This document shows, piece by piece, positions 1 through 7,503 of a stretch of DNA of 64,000 nt. Under the pieces are notes generated by a model. The model was not told where the DNA came from, did not search any database, and saw only the letters and a list, made by a program, of their open reading frames with translations. The stretch is taken from assembly GCA_934141535.1 (NCBI GenBank), contig CAKPCH010000003.1, forward strand, positions 1 through 64,000, read 5' to 3'. The translations under genes were made by a program, and so were the position numbers. This stretch comes from an uncultured Bacilli bacterium. GTDB taxonomy: Bacteria; Bacillota_I; Bacilli_A; RF39; UBA660. How positions within the stretch are numbered: the first letter of the stretch is position 1; every line of letters starts with the position of its first letter.

Positions 1-738
1 AGTACGTATTTCATGAGACATACTACTTAAGAAATCACTTTTAGCATTATTTGCCTTCTCTGCTGTATCACGGGCTAATTCTAATTCTTGAATCATTTTT
101 ACATCTGGATTTTCTATTGTAAAATACATTAAAAATGTTACTATTGAATGACAAGTTATTAATAAAGTAATTGTAGGATTGTATTTTTGAATAGTCATCG
201 CTATTAAAGATATAACTAACAACAAAATTATTGGTGAATATTTTTTAAATATAATTTTTTTGAAATTTTTTACTATGCAAAAAACCTCAAACAATAAACT
301 TAAACCTGATATTATATAAACTAAATTAACACCTATTCCTGATGAATAAGCATATGTATCTGATATATTTATCTTTATTGGTAAAATTAAAACCAACGTA
401 GTAATTATTATAAATATTGCTTTAAATACATTTTTATGCTTGATATTTCCATTATTACAAAAAGATATACTATACACATATAACATTAATATATAACCCC
501 ATGTAAAATAATATACTAAATACAAATGAGATATAATTAAATTTATTAAGGAGTTGGGTGAGTATAATTTTAAAAATATAAACCCTGTAATATCTATAAT
601 TAAACCAAAATAATTTGTGATTAATAAATAAGAATAAATTTTGTTTTCAGTATTATTCATCCTATCTTTTGAGAAATAGAAAAACAATATAAAACTTAAA
701 AATATAAAACAACTTATAGAAAAAGCAATACTTATCAT
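1..738 (-). CDS. Membrane sensor histidine kinase, 3' part cut by window edge
   Basis: The 246 visible codons read without a stop from an ATG at 738 to base 1. The N-terminal ~200 residues are a chain of hydrophobic segments, about six or seven predicted membrane spans with short loops. A short helix follows (QELELARDTAEKANNAKSDF) and then the HisKA phosphorylation box SHEIRT, with the candidate phospho-His at residue 243. The ATP-binding domain and any receiver domain lie outside the window. The layout suggests a 7TM-type input domain sensing a membrane or extracellular signal. An AGTAGGTG element 5-6 nt before the ATG is a weak ribosome site. The gene follows an adenylate-forming enzyme on the same strand but is separated from it by a terminator hairpin. 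The signal and partner regulator are unknown. The HisKA family assignment is secure. Confidence 0.88.
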   Translation of the reverse strand, partial: MISIAFSISCFIFLSFILFFYFSKDRMNNTENKIYSYLLITNYFGLIIDITGFIFLKLYSPNSLINLIISHLYLVYYFTWGYILMLYVYSISFCNNGNIKHKNVFKAIFIIITTLVLILPIKINISDTYAYSSGIGVNLVYIISGLSLLFEVFCIVKNFKKIIFKKYSPIILLLVISLIAMTIQKYNPTITLLITCHSIVTFLMYFTIENPDVKMIQELELARDTAEKANNAKSDFLSSMSHEIRT

Positions 739-770
739 ATATACACCTACTGTCTATATAGATTATATTA

Positions 771-805
771 AAAAAAATGAAATAAATCAAGTATTTCATT
801 TTTTT
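771..805 (-). terminator. Intrinsic terminator after the 618-aa adenylate-forming gene
   Basis: A perfect 14-bp inverted repeat (771-784 with 792-805) has a 7-nt loop. It reads on the minus strand as a stem ending in a run of T. It overlaps the last codons of the gene ending at 796. The stem is almost all A/T, so efficiency is uncertain. Confidence 0.6.
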
Positions 806-2652
806 AATATTAATGTTTTTTCTTTATCTTTTCTTGCTTTTTTATATTGATCAATTAAGAGTTGTGTATCGTATTTACCACCTATATTACGTGGTAATTT
901 ATCCATCACGACGTAGTCATATGGTATAGAAGTTTCTTCTAGATTTTCATAACATTTTGTTTTTATTAAATCCAATGTTTCTTTATTATCATTAACTAAT
1001 GATACAAAAGCAACAGGTACACATTGTTCTTTTTCGTGATCAATCCCCACAACTACACATTCTTTTACTTCTGGTAATGAAGAAATGTAACTAGAGATAG
1101 TAGATGGATGTACATTAAATCCATTTCTCATAAATATATTTTTTATTCTATCAGTTATATATAATTGACCATCTTCATCCATATGTCCTAAATCTGCTAA
1201 ATGTAACCAAATTTTGCCATCTTTATGTAATTTTAAAACGTTAGACGTTTCTTCATCGTTATTTAAGTATTTTTTCATAACAGTTGGTCCACTTATGCAA
1301 ATTTCTCCTTCTTCATTATATTTTAACTCTTCATCTGTACCTGGCTTAAATATTGAAACTATATCAAGTGGAAGAGGAATACCAACGCCGCCAAATTTAT
1401 AGGCTCCTTGCTTTTGATAAGTACCACATCCACCATTTTCAGTAGCACCCAATCCTTGTCTAATTAAAATTTTTGAATCATAACCATGTTCTACATAACT
1501 TTCATCTACATTATTTAATTTTTTCTCTAAACACTTGTCTAACGTCGCACCACCAGATACTATATTTTTAGCTTTAGGTAATAATCCATCTTCAAATTCT
1601 TTACTACCTGCTAAATACTGGCAATGAACAGGACCTCCTGTAAAATGATCTGGATGTGTTCTACATAAAACTGAAGGATACTTGTCTAACAATAGTTCTG
1701 GTATTAAAATATTTTTATATCCATAACAAGTAGAATAATGCATAGTAGAAATACCATAACCTATTGATTGTATCAATGCATCGAGCATTACATCTTGTTT
1801 ATCAAATATTCCACTAAGACCATGTTGAAGCGCTATAGCATTTAAATTATCATCTGTCAAACAAACTCCCTTTGGTGTGCCTGTTGTTCCACTTGTTCCT
1901 ACAATTATCGCAATATGATCTTTATCATAATAAGGTGTTATTTCTTCATGCGATTGTTTTCCTATTTTTTCGAATTCATCCCAGAATAATACATTATCAT
2001 TTAATTGGAATTTTTTTCTTAAATCTTTATTTTTAAAATTATTAATAACTTGTAAAAATTTTGGCAATGATTCTGCACCTGTAACATAAAGTAAGCTATT
2101 TAATTTTTTTGTAGAAAGAGATGCCTCAAATTTTTCATAAAATTGTGAAAAGATTACAACATTTTTTATTTCATTCTCGCTTAAAATCTTATCAAATTGT
2201 TGTATAGGAATCATAGGAGATATTGGATATACAGTTATTCCTAATTTATTTAAACCATAAATTAATTCACGACTTTCTGGTATATTAGGTAATACTGTAG
2301 CAAGTATTTCATTTTTTCTTATTCCCATTTTTGAATATGAAGCAGCTATAGAATCCATTCTCTTAATATAATCAAGATATGATATTTTTATACCACTCTT
2401 AAAATCGTTTTTACTTGTTCTCAAATCTAAAGCAATCTTATTTAAATTATCTTTATTATTATATTTTACTACCTCATAAATTGATCCTTCTGGTATAGAT
2501 GTCAATTCAACATTTTCTTCATAAAATTTTAGCCATGGTTTATCGATACTCGGATAACCCGTAAGTTCACCCAAAATCCTTGGTGATCTTTGTATACTAT
2601 ACTTGTATGGCACATGACCTAGTTCTAAATTTCTAATTATATTACTACTCAT
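796..2652 (-). CDS. AMP-binding (acyl-CoA synthetase-like) adenylate-forming enzyme
   Basis: This 618-aa protein belongs to the ANL superfamily, which activates a carboxylic acid as acyl-AMP and usually transfers it to CoA or a carrier thiol. The phosphate-binding A3 loop is TSGTTGTPKG at residues 253-262. An A5-like ATENGG follows, then the hinge region YITDRIKN. The catalytic lysine of the C-terminal subdomain is K593 in GGKYD. The length matches a full two-subdomain enzyme without a fused carrier domain. The substrate cannot be read from sequence. The start has an AAAGGAG site eight bases upstream. A second family member lies directly upstream, and both have the same paired direct repeats before them, so co-regulation is likely. 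No ACP, thioesterase or CoA-ligase partner is adjacent. Confidence 0.85.
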   Translation of the reverse strand: MSSNIIRNLELGHVPYKYSIQRSPRILGELTGYPSIDKPWLKFYEENVELTSIPEGSIYEVVKYNNKDNLNKIALDLRTSKNDFKSGIKISYLDYIKRMDSIAASYSKMGIRKNEILATVLPNIPESRELIYGLNKLGITVYPISPMIPIQQFDKILSENEIKNVVIFSQFYEKFEASLSTKKLNSLLYVTGAESLPKFLQVINNFKNKDLRKKFQLNDNVLFWDEFEKIGKQSHEEITPYYDKDHIAIIVGTSGTTGTPKGVCLTDDNLNAIALQHGLSGIFDKQDVMLDALIQSIGYGISTMHYSTCYGYKNILIPELLLDKYPSVLCRTHPDHFTGGPVHCQYLAGSKEFEDGLLPKAKNIVSGGATLDKCLEKKLNNVDESYVEHGYDSKILIRQGLGATENGGCGTYQKQGAYKFGGVGIPLPLDIVSIFKPGTDEELKYNEEGEICISGPTVMKKYLNNDEETSNVLKLHKDGKIWLHLADLGHMDEDGQLYITDRIKNIFMRNGFNVHPSTISSYISSLPEVKECVVVGIDHEKEQCVPVAFVSLVNDNKETLDLIKTKCYENLEETSIPYDYVVMDKLPRNIGGKYDTQLLIDQYKKARKDKEKTLILKK

Positions 2653-2690
2653 AATTTTTCTCCTTTTGTTACTAATTTAAAATTATTTGA

Positions 2691-2760
2691 ATTATATTGT
2701 ATATAAAACTTGTACTTTTTGATATTTTTTGTATGAAACGGCAAAATATGTGTATGAAAT
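2691..2760 (-). promoter_or_regulatory. Promoter with 21-bp-phased direct repeats (activator-site-like)
   Basis: On the minus strand a TATAAT -10 (2691-2696) lies about 40 bases before the 618-aa gene and has no recognisable -35. Upstream are two direct copies of a 10-bp element: ATTTCATACA at 2751-2760 and GTTTCATACA at 2730-2739. Their starts are exactly 21 bp apart. The nearer copy lies 34 bp from the -10. The same arrangement occurs before the gene starting at 4974. Paired ~9-bp repeats with ~12-bp gaps are typical of LytTR-family response regulators, but that assignment is inference. Confidence 0.5.
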
Positions 2761-2948
2761 CTATGTTTTTTCTAGTTTATAATCACTCAATTGATATTTA
2801 TCAAATCTTTTTTAGAAAAAAAATAAGATGCTTTAAAAAATTAAATATACAAGACTCATATATGTAAAAACTCTACTTATTATCATACTATCACCATAGC
2901 AATTATAACATATTAATTAATTTCTTACAATTTAAAAAAATTCTATTT

Positions 2949-2974
2949 TGAACTGAACCCCAAAAGTTGGACAG
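2949..2974. mobile_element. Isolated IS3-family terminal inverted repeat relic
   Basis: The 26 bases begin TGAACTGAACCCC and end AAAAGTTGGACAG. They resemble the terminal inverted repeats of IS3/IS150-group elements, which typically start TG and carry a CCCC..AGTTGGACA core. No transposase reading frame or second end is nearby, so this would be a solo end left by a deleted element. It lies 15 bases past the 3' end of the 661-aa gene, between the two adenylate-forming genes. The identification is from memory of the family consensus, not a search. Confidence 0.4.
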
Positions 2975-2988
2975 TTTATAAATAGTTT

Positions 2989-4974
2989 CTAATTAGAGGA
3001 TTGTAACCTGTAATTTACGGATGACAGTCCTTTTAATTTTATTTTAACTCTATCAGTTATATATTCAGCAGCACTCAAAAACTCATAATTACCACTACTA
3101 TTTAAAATTGGTTTTACACATCTATCAGTGATTCCTAAATTATAAAGTTGCTTTGTTGCTCTCTTTCCACTGTATGCTATAGGAATACCTGACTTAGTTG
3201 TCGGGCAAAATAAAATTCTTGACGTTATACTATGACCAAATCTTTTAATACATCTTCTATTTGCCGATATAATAATTTGTTTTATTTTATTAAATTTATC
3301 TGGTTGTGGTTCTATATATACAACAAAATAATCTTCATTATCTTTTCCCTTAGCAACTATAGTTTCGCATGAAAGAATATTTTTTGTATCTTTTGTAACT
3401 ATATCCATGATTTGAAATGGTTCTACTTTAGTTTTTTGTTCACTTATTCTTGATTTAAATTGTATAAAATTATGTTTATCAATTGTTGCATAAGCTCTAC
3501 AATCTCCCCATATTTTACCTGTTTTATCTTTAATAAAGAAAGAATTTGTAGCAGCCTCATTATCTTTATAGCATTTCATAGTACAAGAAGAATTTGCAAC
3601 TAAACGTCCAACTTCATTATTTTTACAATAATCACCATCTTCTGAAAGTACAGCATATTCAACCGTTTTATATGATCTCATTCCATGAGTTTCACCTTTG
3701 AATATTTGGTATGGCATTTTATTCATAAGTGAACGAAATAATATAAAGAATATACCACCGTGTTCACAATCACCACCTGCTACAGACATAGATATTAATG
3801 ATATTGGTAATTTTATTTTATCTTTTCCAGCACCAACTTTTCTCAACATCTTATTACAAAATTTTTCTTCACCAGGAGCTAAAGGTTCACCGACTGAAAA
3901 AGGCACAGTTAAAAATGGCATCTTAACATTTTTATATTTTGGATCATTTACTATTTTTTTAAAAGTATTTACCCAAAAACTCCTAGATTCAATAGCATAA
4001 TTAGGTTTATTTATTAATAAACTATTTATAAAAAAGTCTTTATCATGTATTGGTTCTAAAGCTAATTTACATCCTTGCAATAACCCATCAGATATGGAAC
4101 ATATTAATCCTGTATTTGAGTGTGCGTATATTTCCGAAAGAACAGTCATCCAGCTCATATCAGGTGACTCAGAAATATCTGAATCATGCCATTTTCCCAT
4201 AGCTATAAAACTTTTTACCGTATGAATAATTGGCTTAGGTATACCTGTACTTCCACTTGAATATGTTATTGAAAATTCATCGTCTAATGTTACTTTAGTA
4301 TCTATTATTAAATCATCACTATCAATACTTTCAAATTCTTGTTTAGATATTATATTTGTATATTTTTTTCTTAATTCATCAACATGATTTTCAAAATCCC
4401 TATATTGTCTATCTAATTCAATATATGGATCCTTATTATTAGGTAGCGAATCATTAAGTGAGAAAGTTATCTTTTTTAAAGAATCATCAAGAACTGAAGA
4501 TGGTAGTATTTGTAATAAATCATCTGTACAAACAAAGATATTAGAATTAGTTGAATTTATAATATTTTTAATATTCTCTTCACCAAAATCTTCTCCAAAT
4601 ATATTTAGTTTTGCTCCTAATATACTTGCAGCGCCTATAACATATATAAGTTCTGGGCATATTGATGCGCACACTGGTATTTCAGAGTCTTTTGTTACAC
4701 CAATGGCAGCTAACTTATATGCATATAAGTTCATCTTCTCTAACATTGTTTGATAATCAATAGTACTTCCCCTATAAAATAAAGCTGGTTTTTGCATATT
4801 ATCTACATTTACTTTTTTTAATTCTTCATACCAAGAATGATTATGATTTAAATATAATTCTTTCTCAAATTCGAGTGCTATTTTTTCTACTTCAATATTT
4901 CTTTTTACAAAAGTAGGAGTTATAGTTTTATTTTTATATTTATTATTTTTTTGTAATTTAAATCTTCCAAACAT
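2989..4974 (-). CDS. Second AMP-binding adenylate-forming enzyme
   Basis: This 661-aa ANL-superfamily enzyme is clearly diverged from its 618-aa neighbour. The A3 loop is TYSSGSTGIPK at residues 238-248. The C-terminal lysine is probably K604 in SGIPIAYSGKR, followed by an unusual ~57-residue tail. The hinge motif is degenerate (FKSRISEQKTK where most members have GR..D..K). The size and long N-terminal segment recall acetyl- or acetoacetyl-CoA synthetase-like members, but the substrate is unknown. The ATG has AAGAGGTG upstream. It has a near-consensus promoter plus the repeat-containing upstream region shared with the downstream paralogue. A 336-bp gap separates the two genes, so each is probably transcribed from its own promoter. 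Confidence 0.8.
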   Translation of the reverse strand: MFGRFKLQKNNKYKNKTITPTFVKRNIEVEKIALEFEKELYLNHNHSWYEELKKVNVDNMQKPALFYRGSTIDYQTMLEKMNLYAYKLAAIGVTKDSEIPVCASICPELIYVIGAASILGAKLNIFGEDFGEENIKNIINSTNSNIFVCTDDLLQILPSSVLDDSLKKITFSLNDSLPNNKDPYIELDRQYRDFENHVDELRKKYTNIISKQEFESIDSDDLIIDTKVTLDDEFSITYSSGSTGIPKPIIHTVKSFIAMGKWHDSDISESPDMSWMTVLSEIYAHSNTGLICSISDGLLQGCKLALEPIHDKDFFINSLLINKPNYAIESRSFWVNTFKKIVNDPKYKNVKMPFLTVPFSVGEPLAPGEEKFCNKMLRKVGAGKDKIKLPISLISMSVAGGDCEHGGIFFILFRSLMNKMPYQIFKGETHGMRSYKTVEYAVLSEDGDYCKNNEVGRLVANSSCTMKCYKDNEAATNSFFIKDKTGKIWGDCRAYATIDKHNFIQFKSRISEQKTKVEPFQIMDIVTKDTKNILSCETIVAKGKDNEDYFVVYIEPQPDKFNKIKQIIISANRRCIKRFGHSITSRILFCPTTKSGIPIAYSGKRATKQLYNLGITDRCVKPILNSSGNYEFLSAAEYITDRVKIKLKGLSSVNYRLQSSN

Positions 4975-4993
4975 AATACACCTCTTACATTTT

Positions 4994-5023
4994 ATTATAC
5001 TATTAAACTTACTTCGCAGTCAA
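4994..5023 (-). promoter_or_regulatory. SigA-type promoter of the 661-aa adenylate-forming gene
   Basis: On the minus strand, -35 TTGACT (5018-5023) and -10 TATAAT (4994-4999) are spaced 18 bp, about 20 bases before the ATG at 4974. Confidence 0.6.
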
Positions 5024-5039
5024 TAAAAGTAATTTCAAT

Positions 5040-5104
5040 ATTATACATCTTCTTAAATAGAAACGTTAAAAATTGCACGAAATGTCTATTTTTGTGTATG
5101 AAAT
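5040..5104 (-). promoter_or_regulatory. Second -10 plus 21-bp-phased direct repeats
   Basis: On the minus strand the repeats are ATTTCATACA (5095-5104) and ATTTCGTGCA (5074-5083), again exactly 21 bp start to start. A TATAAT at 5040-5045 lies 28 bases downstream of the nearer repeat and lacks a good -35. This is close to the geometry at 2691-2760, where the distance is 33 bases. It may be an activator-dependent promoter in addition to the constitutive-looking one at 4994-5023. Confidence 0.45.
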
Positions 5105-5110
5105 ATGTAA

Positions 5111-5138
5111 AAAAATTAAAAGACACATTACTGTGCCT
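5111..5138 (-). terminator. Terminator of the lytic-enzyme gene
   Basis: The hairpin AGGCACA/TGTGTCT (5121-5138) has a 4-nt loop and one G-U pair. It is followed on the minus strand by TTTAATTTTT. The stop codon of the gene at 5128 lies inside the hairpin. Confidence 0.65.
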
Positions 5139-5742
5139 TTATTATTTCAATATACTTATTTACATTAACTGACCAATTAGGATCTTCTGCATATTTAGGA
5201 TTTATTAATTCTGGAGTTGTTAAACCATAATTTATGTAATTACGTTCTAAGTTATCTATAAATGCCATAATACCCTCTTCTAGAGTATTAAAATATCCAT
5301 AAGCACCACAACCAGAACCTTTTTGTCCTCCTACGTTATTACATTCACGTACTATATAACTACAATTCCATCTACATCCTGTCTCATGTAACATAATAGC
5401 AGTTGCCATAAATGGATCTACATTGTGTTCTAAAGAGTAGGATGCTATCAAATAACCCATACCCTCTATATTAGATGATAAAGATTTATTTAATTGATTA
5501 GTTAAATCATCTAAAGTCATATCTAAATATACAACAGGTTCTATAGTTTCTTTCAAAGCTATAGCAACTTCTTCTGTTGAACTTTCAACTTTTTCTTCTA
5601 TTTCTATATAATTAGCGGTTGATCTAACATTTCTTTCAGATTCAAACCTTTTAATATTAATTTTTAAACATAGTAAATAAGCACTAATTATAATTATTAG
5701 AACAAGAAAACTCATTACTAATAATTTCGATTTTGCTTTCAC
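5128..5742 (-). CDS. Membrane-anchored glucosaminidase/lysozyme-like protein
   Basis: In this 204-aa protein residues 8-26 form one membrane anchor with the bulk outside. A linker of ~70 residues follows, and then a domain resembling the glucosaminidase (FlgJ/LytG-like) fold. The domain carries FMATAIMLHETGCRWN with candidate catalytic E120, and a GYFNTLEEGIMAFIDNL block typical of these enzymes. The expected role is cleavage of peptidoglycan glycan strands at the cell surface. The start is GTG at 5742 with AGAGGTG five bases upstream. An ATG two bases earlier is out of frame. It has its own promoter and terminator, so it is a single-gene unit. Four cysteines (C123, C127, C134, C144) may form disulfides. 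The exact bond cleaved is uncertain. Confidence 0.7.
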   Translation of the reverse strand: MKAKSKLLVMSFLVLIIIISAYLLCLKINIKRFESERNVRSTANYIEIEEKVESSTEEVAIALKETIEPVVYLDMTLDDLTNQLNKSLSSNIEGMGYLIASYSLEHNVDPFMATAIMLHETGCRWNCSYIVRECNNVGGQKGSGCGAYGYFNTLEEGIMAFIDNLERNYINYGLTTPELINPKYAEDPNWSVNVNKYIEIIKAQ

Positions 5743-5775
5743 ATTAACACCTCTTCTTTTTGGAAAAGCACTACT

Positions 5776-5805
5776 ATCATAACACTTTTAATGTTTACGT
5801 GTCAA
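5776..5805 (-). promoter_or_regulatory. SigA-type promoter of the lytic-enzyme gene
   Basis: On the minus strand, -35 TTGACA (5800-5805) and -10 TATGAT (5776-5781) are 18 bp apart. A small hairpin (TTTAGG/CCTAAA near 5820-5842) lies just upstream and could end transcription from the helicase gene. Confidence 0.65.
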
Positions 5806-5890
5806 ATTGAGCATTTTTTCTAAATTTTAGGTTTTTCCTAAATAAAAGTAACATTTAATTAAAATCACTAAATTTTACCACCTATGTAAA

Positions 5891-7423
5891 CTAAATGTAC
5901 TCTATATATTTATTATTATCCTTTATTATTTCTTTTATGAATAATGAAGGATTTTTCTTATCTACTAATAAATAAACATTACTTTTAGTTCTTGTTAAAC
6001 CCACATAAAATAATCGTCTTTCTTCTTCGTATGGATATATATCAATACCATTATTAACATATTTTAATATTTTGTCATCCTTCATTTTATTTGGTATACC
6101 AAGTATGTCATTGCACATATTTATAATAATTACACACTCACTTTCTAGTCCTTTAGAAGAATGCATAGTAAGATATTTTATTTTAGTGTCTTTATAAAGA
6201 AAAAAGCCTTCATTATCTAATTTAAAATATTTTTCAATATCAAAATTATTTCTTCCTAAGATAAGAATGTTCTTATGACTTTTAAGTACTATATCTAATA
6301 AATGTGTTAAAGACTTATTATATGTTATTTTTATTGGCTTTAAAATATGTTTATCACTTTTAAGATTTTTATATAATTGTCTTTTATTTTTCATTATAAA
6401 AGCTCCTGCTACATTTATTAATTCTTGACTATTTCTATAAGTATTGTTTATTTTTAATATTTTAGCGCCCCTAAAATATTTTTTAAAGTTTAAAAACATA
6501 TTTATATTACAGCCATTAAATCTGTATATTGATTGATAATCATCTCCTACACATATTATTTTAGATTTTGTTTTATTTATTATTTCTTTTAATAATAAAT
6601 ATCTTACATATGAAGTATCTTGATATTCATCAACTATTATATATTTATAATTTTTTATTTTATTGTGTTTAACATATTCTATTCCTTTACTTATCATATC
6701 GTTAAAATCTATACTATTAGTACTCCTTAATTCTTCTTGGTATAAATAATATATATCTATTATAATTCTAATAATCTTTTTATTAGATTTTATATTTAAA
6801 AAGTAATCTATTTTATAATTGTTTGTCTTAAATAGATTAATAAAAGTTATTATCAGTTTTTTTAAATTATACATTTCTTTTGTTTCTATTAAGGTTTTAT
6901 ATGGTACATCTATTTTACATAGTAATTTTTTTACATCTTCCATTATTTCTTTATTATTATAAATAATAGTATTAAAATATTCATCTATTATATAATTTAA
7001 AGTGTTAGTGGAAGCTATAGTAAAATTCTCTTTTTTTAATAATTCTAAAGCTAGTTTATGAAAAGTATAAACTTTTATATTATAGTTATAATTTTTCTTT
7101 ATATTCTTTTCTAAGTTGAGTGCTGCCTCACGTGTAAATGTTATACATAATATTTCATCTTCCTTAATCTTTTTTCTTTCTATTAAATATCTTATTTTAC
7201 CTATCATAGTAAGACTTTTACCACTTCCAGCACCCGCTACTATCAATGAAGATTCACAATCTGTTACAACAGCCAATCTTTGCTCTTTATCTAGTGAATA
7301 ACCATTTATATTAGATAATATATTATCACTTTCTTGTAATTCTTTCTTTATATATTTTTTATTTAATATAATTTGCTTTATTTTGTTTATTTTAAATTTA
7401 CCTATATAATTAATACTAATCAC
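5891..7423 (-). CDS. Short UvrD/HelD-like superfamily 1 DNA helicase
   Basis: This 3'-5' SF1A helicase of about 507-510 aa is much shorter than UvrD/PcrA (~720 aa). It has the Q-motif region LDKEQRLAV and Walker A AGAGSGKS (residues 63-70). Walker B is IIVDEYQDTS, motif III GDDYQSIYRF, motif V TMHSSKGLE and motif VI EERRLFYVGLTRTK. The AVV..E.SLIVAGAGSGK spacing resembles DNA helicase IV. The 1B/2B accessory subdomains look reduced. The role is probably DNA repair or recombination. The start is doubtful. GTG at 7421-7423 overlaps the Shine-Dalgarno GAGGTGATT itself, and no ATG/TTG follows nearby. An ATT codon at 7412-7414 sits at ideal spacing. A strong terminator separates it from the unfoldase gene upstream. 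Confidence 0.85.
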   Translation of the reverse strand: MISINYIGKFKINKIKQIILNKKYIKKELQESDNILSNINGYSLDKEQRLAVVTDCESSLIVAGAGSGKSLTMIGKIRYLIERKKIKEDEILCITFTREAALNLEKNIKKNYNYNIKVYTFHKLALELLKKENFTIASTNTLNYIIDEYFNTIIYNNKEIMEDVKKLLCKIDVPYKTLIETKEMYNLKKLIITFINLFKTNNYKIDYFLNIKSNKKIIRIIIDIYYLYQEELRSTNSIDFNDMISKGIEYVKHNKIKNYKYIIVDEYQDTSYVRYLLLKEIINKTKSKIICVGDDYQSIYRFNGCNINMFLNFKKYFRGAKILKINNTYRNSQELINVAGAFIMKNKRQLYKNLKSDKHILKPIKITYNKSLTHLLDIVLKSHKNILILGRNNFDIEKYFKLDNEGFFLYKDTKIKYLTMHSSKGLESECVIIINMCNDILGIPNKMKDDKILKYVNNGIDIYPYEEERRLFYVGLTRTKSNVYLLVDKKNPSLFIKEIIKDNNKYIEYI

Positions 7424-7470
7424 CTCTAATATTAATATACATATATTTATTTAAAAATCCTTTTTTATTT

Positions 7471-7503
7471 AAAAAAAATATTACATTTCTTCAATGTAAT
7501 ATT
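7471..7503 (-). terminator. Terminator of the ClpX-like operon
   Basis: A perfect 11-bp stem (7477-7487 with 7493-7503) has a 5-nt loop. It is followed on the minus strand by eight T. It overlaps the stop codon at 7481. Confidence 0.75.

Noticed and set aside
1..738. Histidine kinase as the certain partner of the 21-bp repeats
   Set aside because: Its SHEIRT box is of the HisKA class, which usually works with other regulator types. No regulator gene is visible in the window.
5743..5890. Hairpin in the gap between the helicase and the lytic enzyme as a riboswitch
   Set aside because: There is only one short stem and no conserved riboswitch core. A promoter and a probable terminator explain the gap.
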